From Bacteroidales bacterium (GTDB lineage Bacteria > Bacteroidota > Bacteroidia > Bacteroidales > F082), in assembly GCA_016285355.1 (NCBI GenBank), contig JAEEQP010000063.1, positions 1 to 18,662 of the forward strand: a stretch of DNA of 18,662 nt. Reading direction: 5' to 3'. How positions within the stretch are numbered: the first letter of the stretch is position 1; each line of letters begins with the position of its first letter. The notes beneath the pieces are model-generated. The model had not been told where the DNA came from, made no database searches, and saw only the letters and a program-made list of their open reading frames with translations. Position numbers and translations under genes: made by a program. Positions 1 to 6,983 of the stretch are shown here, piece by piece.

Positions 1-504
1 CTGATGGTGACAGGTTTAGTGAAAGCCCAAATCCTAGACTCCATCGCCCACCATCAGGTCGGCTATTACGGACCTAATGGTGGGGGACAAATGGAAAGTG
101 TCTCTCAATTGGAGGATGGTAGCGTGCTTTTCGTTCATAAAGTAGGTATTAATTTTGGTGGTAACACAAGTGCGGACGTTGTTGGAAACGTTTTATACAA
201 AGTTTCAAGGCACGGTGCTGTTCTTATGGACACCCTATTTATACCAGACAGCGACCCTTCTTATTGCTTGTTCGCCAAAAATCCAAATGGCAATGGCAAC
301 ATCCGCGTTGGCATTGTCCACGACTCCATAAATGGGGATAGCTACCTTCAAATCTTCCCTTTCGACAATGATTTGAACTACGACACGTTGAATGAAGTCT
401 TCGTCCCCTTGTCGGACACCGTTGCCACCAGCTTCCGACATGCTTGCTTCATCAACAAGCAGAATGAACTTGTGATATTATATAATGTCATTGCTGTCCA
501 CTAA
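1..504 (+). CDS. Remnant of a secreted propeller-like protein, cut by an IS element at its 3' end
   Basis: The reading frame is open from the first base, so the 5' end lies outside the window; the ATG at 4 is probably internal, since no signal peptide is seen. About 163 native residues remain. They hold short beta-rich repeats such as LEDGSVLFVHK, KVSRHGAVLMDTLF and NKQNELVILYNV, in the style of the QDG-type blades of the cargo protein encoded at 3956-5653. The native sequence stops at about 494. The last codons (VH and the TAA stop) come from the left inverted repeat of the IS element. By analogy with its neighbour, the full protein was probably exported and may have carried a T9SS sorting domain, now lost; that is inference. 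Its specific function is unknown. Confidence 0.6.
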   Translation: MMVTGLVKAQILDSIAHHQVGYYGPNGGGQMESVSQLEDGSVLFVHKVGINFGGNTSADVVGNVLYKVSRHGAVLMDTLFIPDSDPSYCLFAKNPNGNGNIRVGIVHDSINGDSYLQIFPFDNDLNYDTLNEVFVPLSDTVATSFRHACFINKQNELVILYNVIAVH

Positions 505-507
505 AAA
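495..507 (+). repeat. Left terminal inverted repeat of the IS4 element
   Basis: TGTCCACTAAAAA pairs perfectly with 1794-1806. It supplies the stop codon (TAA at 502-504) of the truncated upstream gene. Confidence 0.85.
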
Positions 508-556
508 ATCGAAATCGTTCTTTGAAATAGTAGTAAAATCAGTTAATTCCAGAGAT

Positions 557-588
557 TTTGAAGTGAAACGGATTTGAATTTATCTTTG
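557..588 (+). promoter_or_regulatory. Promoter of the IS4 transposase
   Basis: TTTG at 557-560 is followed, after 20 nt, by TATCTTTG at 581-588. This fits the Bacteroidota -33/-7 consensus (TTTG, 19-21 nt, TAnnTTTG). The transposase ATG lies 17 nt downstream. The promoter is inside the element, so it moves with it. Confidence 0.7.
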
Positions 589-605
589 CCGAAAACCCTC
601 GGCAG

Positions 606-1769
606 ATGAACAAAGACAAGTACGTTTTCTCCCAACTCACCTCGTTCCTTGACAGAAGTTTGTTCAATGACTACGTCCGCAAGTATCATGGCGACAAGTA
701 CGTCAAGCACTTCACATGCTGGAACCAACTTCTCGTCTTGATGTTCGGTCAGTTGTCCAACCGTGAAAGCCTACGGGACTTGATAGTCGCGCTGGAAGCC
801 CATCGCAGCAAGTGCTACTTTCTTGGAATGGGGAAGCATATCACGAGGAGCAATCTGGCCAAGGCCAACGAGAGCAGGGACTGCCGAATCCTCGAGGACT
901 TTGCCTATCACATGATTGACGAGGCCAGAAGGAAAAGGTGTACAGACATCTTCAAGCTTGAAGGCAATGCCTATGCGTTCGACTCGACCACCATCGACCT
1001 ATGCCTCAGTGTTTTTGAATGGGCGAAGTTCCGAACCACGAAGGGCGGCATCAAAGTCCACACGATGTACGATGTCGAAACTCAAGTTCCAACCTTTGTC
1101 CACATCACTCCAGCTGCGGTGCACGACGTGAAAGCGATGGATGTGATACCGTACGAGCCAGGCTCGTTCTACATCTTTGACCGAGGCTACAACGACTTCA
1201 AGCGGCTATACCGCATCAACGTACTCAAGTCGTTCTTCGTCATCCGCTCCAAGGCCAACCTTAAGTACAAGATTGTCAAGTGGAAACGCCGACTGCCTAA
1301 GAACGTCCTTTCGGATGCCGAGATAGAACTGACAGGGTACTATCCGTCGAAAAACTACCCGGAACGGCTGAGGCTCATCCGGTACTGGGACGAGGAGCAG
1401 GGACGAGAGTTCATGTTCCTGACCAACGCCATAGGCCTTAAAGCCTTGCTGGTCGCAGAACTTTACAAGAATCGCTGGCAGATTGAGTTGTTCTTCAAGT
1501 GGTTGAAGCAACACCTCAAGATCAAGAAGTTCTGGGACACTTCGGAGAACGCCGTGAAGACACAAATCTACGTCGCCATCATCACCTATTGTCTGGTGGC
1601 TGTGGTTCAGCACGACATGCGACTTGAACGCTCAACCTACGAAATCCTTCAGATACTGAGCATCTCGCTAACCGACAAGACTCCGCTCATAGATCTCTTC
1701 GATAAAACTGATTACCATGATGTCAAAGAACAAATTGATAATAGTGAACTGCTGTTATTTAGTTGTTAA
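606..1769 (+). CDS. IS4-family transposase (DDE type)
   Basis: 387 residues, uninterrupted, and probably active. It carries out cut-and-paste transposition of the surrounding element. The DDE catalytic triad is visible: D126 in AFDSTTIDL, D192 in IFDRGYNDF and E294 in NRWQIELFF. The IS4 signature Y-(2)-R-(3)-E-(6)-K is exact at Y287, R290, E294 and K301. The N-terminal about 75 residues (FSQLTSFLDR, CWNQLLVLMFGQLSNRESL) look like the DUF4372 region that precedes the DDE domain in many Bacteroidota IS4 transposases. The ATG at 606 lies just after a good internal promoter. Length is normal for the family. Confidence 0.95.
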   Translation: MNKDKYVFSQLTSFLDRSLFNDYVRKYHGDKYVKHFTCWNQLLVLMFGQLSNRESLRDLIVALEAHRSKCYFLGMGKHITRSNLAKANESRDCRILEDFAYHMIDEARRKRCTDIFKLEGNAYAFDSTTIDLCLSVFEWAKFRTTKGGIKVHTMYDVETQVPTFVHITPAAVHDVKAMDVIPYEPGSFYIFDRGYNDFKRLYRINVLKSFFVIRSKANLKYKIVKWKRRLPKNVLSDAEIELTGYYPSKNYPERLRLIRYWDEEQGREFMFLTNAIGLKALLVAELYKNRWQIELFFKWLKQHLKIKKFWDTSENAVKTQIYVAIITYCLVAVVQHDMRLERSTYEILQILSISLTDKTPLIDLFDKTDYHDVKEQIDNSELLLFSC

Positions 1770-1793
1770 ACATTCAATTTTTAATCGTCCAAA

Positions 1794-1806
1794 TTTTTAG
1801 TGGACA
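1794..1806 (-). repeat. Right terminal inverted repeat of the IS4 element
   Basis: This is the perfect complement of 495-507. It places an in-frame TAG three codons upstream of the ATG at 1810, so the downstream remnant cannot be read through from the IS. Confidence 0.85.
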
Positions 1807-1809
1807 CTA

Positions 1810-2826
1810 ATGAAAAAAGATTCTTTACAAGTAAATGTTTCATTATTGCGATTGTTCCATTTGCTTTCAAAATCGGAAAACAAAGAGGAAATTATAGCTC
1901 GCAGCCTAACTATTGGTGAAATCTTTTACCACGAAATGCAATTTGACTCGGCTTGGTGTTATTTGGATTTGGTTTACCGCGAAACACCAAACGTTGCAGC
2001 AAAAAAACAAGCTGCCGAATGGTTGGTGGAGATTTGTAAAGCTCAAAATAGGGTTTCAGAAATGCATGAATATGCCGAATTTTTGGTTCCTTTTGCTACA
2101 CAAGAAGAGAACAATAGTGGAACAAAATCGCAACTGACAGAGCTATACAAAGATTTCGTGCAGAATAGACAAGACCTTTTGCATCAGCAGGAGAAAGAGA
2201 AGAATATGAAATGGACGGCAATAACGGTCGGTGTGCTTCTATTTGTCTTATTCATGCTTGCTTTTATCATTATCACGATGAAATCTAGAAACACGAAACG
2301 GATGGCAGACCAAAACAAAAAGCACCATATCGAACAAGCCGCTATATCAAGCAGGTTGAAGCGGAGCAACCAAGAGATTCGTGAGCTGAAAGACCAAATC
2401 CGGCAACAGCAGAATACGGCGACACCCAAGTCTGAGCAAGCCGCCACCTTTGCCGACGAGTCCATCTGCCGCCTCATCATGGAGCGGGTGAACAAAGGGC
2501 AGTTCCTTTCACAGATGGACTGTTCCATCTATAAGGACTATGCATTGGACAAGGATCAGCTTTATGCTTTGCGAAAGGCTGCCGACCGTCACTTCAACCA
2601 ATTCACAACACGAATCAGCAAGGCTCATCCCGAACTCACTCGGGGCGACCTCGACTATTGCTGCCTTTACTTGCTCGGCCTGACCGATGCCGACATTGCC
2701 GCCCTTATGCAACGCGCCTACAACACCGTCAACGAGCGCAACAGCAAATTGAGGAGAATTTTTGGCAGCGAAAACACGATTTCCATTACTTTGGAGGCTA
2801 TAGCAAACGAATCCACACCCATCTGA
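1810..2826 (+). CDS. 5'-truncated TPR / membrane-segment / HTH regulator remnant
   Basis: 338 residues remain, beginning immediately after the IS right end; the ATG at 1810 is probably an internal methionine. Residues about 1-120 are TPR-like helices (IGEIFYHEMQFDSAWCYLD, AAEWLVEICKAQ). A single membrane segment follows at about 136-156, then a coiled coil at about 160-205, and a C-terminal helix-turn-helix region at about 273-320 (HPELTRGDLDYCCLYLLGL, NTVNERNSKLRRIF) resembling LuxR or sigma region 4 types. The order matches the two lipoproteins at 10777-13914, which suggests a membrane-bound one-component regulator with a sensor half now missing. The first part is A/T-rich, while the region from about 2430 on is much richer in G/C. 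Without its sensor and signal sequence the remnant is probably non-functional. Confidence 0.75.
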   Translation: MKKDSLQVNVSLLRLFHLLSKSENKEEIIARSLTIGEIFYHEMQFDSAWCYLDLVYRETPNVAAKKQAAEWLVEICKAQNRVSEMHEYAEFLVPFATQEENNSGTKSQLTELYKDFVQNRQDLLHQQEKEKNMKWTAITVGVLLFVLFMLAFIIITMKSRNTKRMADQNKKHHIEQAAISSRLKRSNQEIRELKDQIRQQQNTATPKSEQAATFADESICRLIMERVNKGQFLSQMDCSIYKDYALDKDQLYALRKAADRHFNQFTTRISKAHPELTRGDLDYCCLYLLGLTDADIAALMQRAYNTVNERNSKLRRIFGSENTISITLEAIANESTPI

Positions 2827-2875
2827 TTATCAAGATGTTTATTAAAAAACCGAACAAATCCGAACATGGTTTTTC

Positions 2876-2907
2876 TTGACAACAGGATTTTGACAGCCGT
2901 ATATTTG
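2876..2907 (+). promoter_or_regulatory. Promoter of the T9SS cargo gene at 2957
   Basis: TTG at 2876-2878 and TATATTTG at 2900-2907 are separated by 21 nt, fitting the Bacteroidota -33/-7 pattern. The start codon lies 49 nt downstream. Confidence 0.65.
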
Positions 2908-2956
2908 CATCCGATTTAAAAACAGATGAATAACAATCTAAAAACACAACTATATC

Positions 2957-3856
2957 ATGAAAAAAGTATTAATAGTTTTCGTCGCTCTGCTGATATGCGG
3001 TAAGGCTTTGCCTCAGGAAGGCGAAATCATTTATTATGATTTTACAGATGTCTGTGATTTTTCTACAAACGGATACCCCTCTGAAGGAACACATTTCGAT
3101 ATAGACGAGGACTCCATTTATGATTTTCACACCACGGCTGGCATTACCTCAGTTAACAAAGCTACTTTTTTGGGTATCGAAGCTGATAGGCCAGGATGGA
3201 CTGTTTACAGTTGTTTTCTATACGATATCATTGAAGATCCTTCGGGAAACGGACATCACACATGGGCTTTTTCCTATCTTCAAGAAGGTGTACGTATAGA
3301 CACGCTTCGAAATAGCCCCGAAGGTATTTCAAGATGGGATCAGCGTATGTATCAGGCTGTTTATGGTGGCACTGCCATTGAGCCTAACATTACTGAAAGT
3401 CACCTTATGGTAGCCATTCGTCATGAACTTGATGGAGATGAAGAGGAAAAGCACTATTGTTACGGATGGATTGATCTTTCTATGAATTGGCATTGGACTA
3501 CTCAGCCTCCTCAATGGACGGAAGGGTTGCTCTGTATTAATCGGATGGCCTTTTGTACCATTCCAGACTACCCTATGCGTTTAGGCCAGACAGATTTTAC
3601 ATGGGATGTAAAAGAAAACACCTCATCTGCCTTCGCCACCATCTACCCCAACCCCACCACAGGCCAAGTCACCATTTTAGGCAAAGACCTTAAAGCTGCC
3701 GAGATTGTCAACACCCTCGGCCAGCGCGTGGCCACGGCGAAGAACAAAGGCAACCAAATGACGGTAGACATCAGTAGCCTGCCTATGGGCATCTACTTTG
3801 TCAACATCACCGACAGCGAGGGGCGGAAATGTGTGAGGAAGGTGGTGAAGGAATAA
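2957..3856 (+). CDS. T9SS type A sorting domain-containing secreted protein, unknown function
   Basis: 299 residues. The N-terminal signal peptide (KKVLIVFVALLICGKALPQ) ends near residue 21, so export to the periplasm is expected. The C-terminal about 75 residues are a T9SS sorting domain: FATIYPNPTTGQVTI, then EIVNTLGQRVA, then DISSLPMGIYFVNIT, ending KCVRKVVKE. By family knowledge this domain directs passage across the outer membrane and is then usually removed. The middle (about residues 22-220) is rich in aromatic residues and Asp/Glu and shows no family I recognise; segments such as HYCYGWIDLS suggest a beta-sandwich. Base composition changes sharply at about 3630, where the G/C-rich sorting domain follows an A/T-rich body. 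It has its own promoter and lies 99 bp before the next cargo gene. Confidence 0.85.
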   Translation: MKKVLIVFVALLICGKALPQEGEIIYYDFTDVCDFSTNGYPSEGTHFDIDEDSIYDFHTTAGITSVNKATFLGIEADRPGWTVYSCFLYDIIEDPSGNGHHTWAFSYLQEGVRIDTLRNSPEGISRWDQRMYQAVYGGTAIEPNITESHLMVAIRHELDGDEEEKHYCYGWIDLSMNWHWTTQPPQWTEGLLCINRMAFCTIPDYPMRLGQTDFTWDVKENTSSAFATIYPNPTTGQVTILGKDLKAAEIVNTLGQRVATAKNKGNQMTVDISSLPMGIYFVNITDSEGRKCVRKVVKE

Positions 3857-3858
3857 AG

Positions 3859-3874
3859 ATTCCCCTATGGGAAT
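3859..3874 (+). terminator. Small hairpin after the T9SS cargo gene
   Basis: ATTCCC and GGGAAT form a 6-bp stem with a 4-nt loop, 3 nt after the stop codon. No clear U-tract follows, so it is only a weak terminator candidate. Confidence 0.3.
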
Positions 3875-3916
3875 ATATGTGCATAGCAGCTCCTTAAGTG
3901 GGTCAAAAAACCTTTG

Positions 3917-3924
3917 TATAATTG
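3917..3924 (+). promoter_or_regulatory. Weak -7-like element before the second T9SS cargo gene
   Basis: TATAATTG differs from TAnnTTTG at one position and lies 31 nt before the ATG at 3956. No good -33 TTG was found at the usual distance. Confidence 0.3.
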
Positions 3925-3955
3925 CAGCGTTAAAAGCCATAAAAACGATACAACT

Positions 3956-5653
3956 ATGCGACATACAAAAATCAAACAATCTGTTTTGTTGCTCGGGCTG
4001 ATTCTTGTCTTGGCTTTGTCCTTCAGTACTATGGCTTTCGCTCAGGAATGGGAATACTCAATAGAAGAACTGGGAAATGAAAGTCCCAGAATATCCGAAG
4101 CAATACCTCTTCGAAATGGGAACATAGCCGTTACCTACACAACCAGATTTCCCTCCTCCACTCTCGGATCGACACAGCCCGGCTTGCTGTTGCTTTCTCC
4201 TGATGGCGAGGATTTGGAAAGAAACAGTTTCACCAAGCCTGCATTCTGGGGTTATTATCCCCATGTGTTGTCGGATGAAGACGGAACAACCTATATGCTT
4301 GTGACTTACAGTCCCGACCACGACTCCACTTGTGCCAATTATTTTATGAACTTCGACAATCCGCCCGACTATTCCGTCCTCGGTCTGTACAAGCTTGACG
4401 AACAGCTTTCCATTGTTGAAAGCAACGAATTTCAGATACCTGTTGACACATCAGACGCCCATTTTACTAGCTCAATAGTGTTTGGCTGTTTTAACGAATA
4501 TTGTGGAAGCATATATGTCTTTTCCGCTTTTATTGAGGAAGGCACGGTTGTGGGCGGTTATATCAAGAAACCCTCATTCGACTATTACCATTCACACGGG
4601 AACGACAGCATCTTCTTCTTCCGAATGGGCTTGGACGGCACACTCATCAGTCATGTAGGCTATGAGATGGACAGACAGACCGAGCCAGGAGGTGGCCTGA
4701 ATTGGGCGATGGTTCTTCAAGGCTACAATATTGTGAAAGTCGGGGATTCGTATGTCTGCTTCCTGAACAATTACCCCATCACGGACTATTGCAAGGAAAC
4801 TGAAATGGATAAGAGTTATTCTCCTGGCCATGCCTACTATTTGGACAGCGGCTTCAACATTGTAGACTTGAAGTATTACAATCAGAAAAATGGACCAGAA
4901 TACAACTATTTCTCATACGCCGCATATATTGGCAGCCACCACAACACGATTTACCTCTCAAGCAATTATCTAAACAACCCCAATGGTGGTACTGGATGCT
5001 CCTTGTATGAATATGGCCTTAATAACAACAAAACTGAGACTTTGCCCGTTTTGCGTTACATCGAAAGAACCCAAAGCTCTTACGATTATGTGGCCTTGAC
5101 AAAAGGCGTTGACATTGCTTCTGACAACAGCCTCTATTTTGCCTATGCCCTTAAAGACGGGATGAACGGATTGACCATAGAGCACCTGTCTCCTGATTTT
5201 GACACCATTTCTACATTGTTTTATATTGTTGACATAGAAGGTGTAGCACGCAACTATGTTCAATCCATCGAAGTTACCGAGGAGGACGATATATTAATGA
5301 CATCCGAGTCACTTTGTAGTGATTACATTACATGGTGGTCTACTGTCACAAAATTCCCTGCCGAAGCTTTCGTAAGCATCGAGGAAGCCCATGCCAACGG
5401 CTTGAAGACGGCCATCGCCTATCCTAATCCAGGCAAGGACGTGCTTAACATCCGCACGGGTTTGAAGAATGCCCATGTGGAGGTGTATGACATAAACGGG
5501 AGGCTGGTGCACAGCCAAGCCCTCACGGGAGGCATAACACCCATTGCCACCGAAGACTGGCCTGTGGGTCTGTATGTTTGGAAAGTGTATACGGGCGGCC
5601 CTTCGACGGGCTCAGGGACCTTGGCTGAATCAGGCAAGTGGGTGAAGGAATAA
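3956..5653 (+). CDS. T9SS sorting domain-containing secreted protein with propeller-like repeats
   Basis: 565 residues from the ATG at 3956. This start is preferred to an in-frame TTG at 3914 because it begins a clean signal peptide (MRHTKIKQSVLLLGLILVLA, then cleavage near AFAQ). The body has blade-like beta repeats: IPLRNGNIAVTYT, LLLSPDGEDLER, VLSDEDGTTYMLVTY, VKVGDSYVCFL, ASDNSLYFAYAL, VTEEDDILMTSE. That is consistent with a beta-propeller, though the fold is not proven. The end is a T9SS sorting domain (IAYPNPGKDVLNI, VEVYDINGRLVHS, WPVGLYVWKVY, KWVKE). Between the last two strands, nine extra residues (GPSTGSGTL) are encoded by a palindromic repeat also found in menA. The gene converges on the hydrolase gene with 3 bp between stop codons. 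The ligand or substrate is unknown. Confidence 0.85.
   Translation: MRHTKIKQSVLLLGLILVLALSFSTMAFAQEWEYSIEELGNESPRISEAIPLRNGNIAVTYTTRFPSSTLGSTQPGLLLLSPDGEDLERNSFTKPAFWGYYPHVLSDEDGTTYMLVTYSPDHDSTCANYFMNFDNPPDYSVLGLYKLDEQLSIVESNEFQIPVDTSDAHFTSSIVFGCFNEYCGSIYVFSAFIEEGTVVGGYIKKPSFDYYHSHGNDSIFFFRMGLDGTLISHVGYEMDRQTEPGGGLNWAMVLQGYNIVKVGDSYVCFLNNYPITDYCKETEMDKSYSPGHAYYLDSGFNIVDLKYYNQKNGPEYNYFSYAAYIGSHHNTIYLSSNYLNNPNGGTGCSLYEYGLNNNKTETLPVLRYIERTQSSYDYVALTKGVDIASDNSLYFAYALKDGMNGLTIEHLSPDFDTISTLFYIVDIEGVARNYVQSIEVTEEDDILMTSESLCSDYITWWSTVTKFPAEAFVSIEEAHANGLKTAIAYPNPGKDVLNIRTGLKNAHVEVYDINGRLVHSQALTGGITPIATEDWPVGLYVWKVYTGGPSTGSGTLAESGKWVKE
5596..5622 (+). repeat. Dispersed repeat, copy 1, in frame in the T9SS sorting domain
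   Basis: This 27-nt stretch centred on CCTTCGACGGGCTCAGG is shared with 9916-9942 with one difference. It reads GPSTGSGTL in the gene's frame and PEPVEG on the opposite strand. It belongs to the widely scattered CCTGAGC-TGTCGAAGG type of short bacterial repeat, by my recollection of the family. Confidence 0.75.
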
Positions 5654-5656
5654 TGC

Positions 5657-6853
5657 TTATTGCGGCCAAGCCTCCGCTTCAGGCAGCATTACGGTAGTGT
5701 CACCGACAAAATCCCAAATGATTTCCGCGGGAAGCAAATAGGTGGTGTTGCCCAACACGGCGAGGAAACGACGGTGCCGCACGTCGCGGATGATGGCACT
5801 GCGGTAGCCCTTCCACCAGCCGTAATGGAAATACATGTCGGGGTGCTCCTTGCTCATGCGCCAGCCGAAGCCGTAGTTCTCGTTGTCTTTCCACTTGGGC
5901 GAACCTGGCCTAAAAGCCTCAGCCTGCAAACTGTCGGGAAGGAGCAAATGGGCATCCAAGGCTTGGTTGAACTTCCAGAGGTCTTCCACCGTCGAGAACA
6001 TGATTTTGTCGCCCATCACGCCGTTCAGATAGTGGTTTTGCGACTTCACAGGACCTTTTTTGTACACCTCATGGCCATGCACCTCAACAGGCATGTACAA
6101 CGAAACCGCCGTGTCGTTGCGCATCGAATAAATAAAGGAATGCTCCATGCCGCAAGGCTTAAAAATATGGTCGCGCATGAAGTCTTCGAAATGCTCGCCA
6201 CTCACCCGCTCCACCACGGAGGCTAACAGTGCATAATTGATATTGTTGTAGAAATAGACAGCATCAGGATTGTTGTAAGGCTTGGGTGTTTTTTCCGCCA
6301 ACATCTTGATCATCGCCTCGTTGGAAAAAGGTTTTCTGCGGTTGGGCCAGTTTCTGTCGGCTAAGAAATCATATCGCGGCAAACCTGAACGATGGGTCAA
6401 CAATTGTCGGATAGTGACGCCTTCGTAGGGTAGTTCCGGAATGTATTTCCGCACGTCGTCGTCGTAATCAAGCTTGCCGTCGGCCTTCAGCAGCATGATG
6501 GCCTCGGCGGTGAACATCTTCGAGTCGGAGGAAAGTTGGAAGGCATCGTCAATGCGCAACGAGTCTTTTTTGCGTTTGCCCAAATCGCGGAAGCCGAAAG
6601 CCTTTTCGTAAATGACCTGTCCCTGCTCAGCATACAGCACCACACCGTTCAAACCCGCTTTGTTCAAGTCGTCAAACATCTTGTCGGTCTGTTTGGCGCG
6701 TTTGGCAACGATTTTCTGGTTCAAATTGATGAAAAGGCTGTCGGTATTAATACGAATGACAGACGTCTCATGGCTGCAATGTCTTCCGCAGAAGAAGAAC
6801 GTACCCGCCACAAAAAGCAACAACAAGGTGATGAAAACTATTCTCCGGTTCAT
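5657..6853 (-). CDS. Serine hydrolase, beta-lactamase class C / penicillin-binding fold
   Basis: 398 residues. Motifs of the class C beta-lactamase / DD-peptidase / esterase superfamily are all present. They are SxxK at S109-D-S-K112 (nucleophile and base), YxN at Y202-N-N204, and HxG at H343-Y-G345 in HYGWWKGY. Other family landmarks are IRQLLTHRSGLP and YALLASVVERVSGE. The N-terminus (MNRRIVFITLLLLFVAGTFFF) is a signal peptide or anchor, so the enzyme acts in the envelope. The cysteines at 22 and 26 do not form a convincing lipobox. The substrate cannot be told from sequence: members include peptidoglycan peptidases, esterases and, less often, antibiotic hydrolases. The gene is divergent from the helicase gene and convergent with the T9SS gene. 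Confidence 0.88.
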   Translation of the reverse strand: MNRRIVFITLLLLFVAGTFFFCGRHCSHETSVIRINTDSLFINLNQKIVAKRAKQTDKMFDDLNKAGLNGVVLYAEQGQVIYEKAFGFRDLGKRKKDSLRIDDAFQLSSDSKMFTAEAIMLLKADGKLDYDDDVRKYIPELPYEGVTIRQLLTHRSGLPRYDFLADRNWPNRRKPFSNEAMIKMLAEKTPKPYNNPDAVYFYNNINYALLASVVERVSGEHFEDFMRDHIFKPCGMEHSFIYSMRNDTAVSLYMPVEVHGHEVYKKGPVKSQNHYLNGVMGDKIMFSTVEDLWKFNQALDAHLLLPDSLQAEAFRPGSPKWKDNENYGFGWRMSKEHPDMYFHYGWWKGYRSAIIRDVRHRRFLAVLGNTTYLLPAEIIWDFVGDTTVMLPEAEAWPQ

Positions 6854-6863
6854 AATTGGGGGG

Positions 6864-6871
6864 CAAATTTA
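6864..6871 (-). promoter_or_regulatory. -7 promoter element of the serine hydrolase gene
   Basis: On the minus strand the sequence reads TAAATTTG, an exact TAnnTTTG match, only 10 nt before the ATG, so the transcript leader must be very short. No clear -33 element was seen. Confidence 0.5.
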
Positions 6872-6944
6872 CGTAAAAACCCGCATTCTTTGGCTTTTTT
6901 GGCGCAATTTCAAGATAAAATCACGCTAATTCACTAATAATTAC

Positions 6945-6952
6945 TACTTTTG
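6945..6952 (+). promoter_or_regulatory. -7 promoter element of the RNA helicase gene
   Basis: TACTTTTG is an exact TAnnTTTG match, 31 nt before the ATG at 6984. It lies divergent from the hydrolase promoter, about 75 bp away. Confidence 0.55.
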
Positions 6953-6983
6953 CAGCCTAAATTACAACCATTAATTATTTTTC

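Larger units (their letters stand above)
495..1806 (+). mobile_element. Complete IS4-family insertion sequence, about 1.3 kb
   Basis: The element is bounded by 13-bp perfect inverted repeats (TGTCCACTAAAAA at 495-507 and its complement at 1794-1806). It contains one intact transposase gene with its own promoter. No target-site duplication is visible: the left flank reads atgtcattgc and the right flank reads ctaatgaaaa. The flanking coding sequences belong to unrelated protein families, so simple insertion into one gene does not explain the junctions. Recombination between two IS copies, or an adjacent deletion, is more likely. Confidence 0.88.

Noticed and set aside
485..1816. Target-site duplication at the IS4 ends
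   Set aside because: Flanks were compared with the border shifted by one or two bases and no direct repeat of useful length was found.
5660..6226. 188-residue plus-strand frame opposite the serine hydrolase
   Set aside because: The hydrolase on the minus strand has all three catalytic motifs; this frame is its complement and is rich in His/Arg/Val without a domain.
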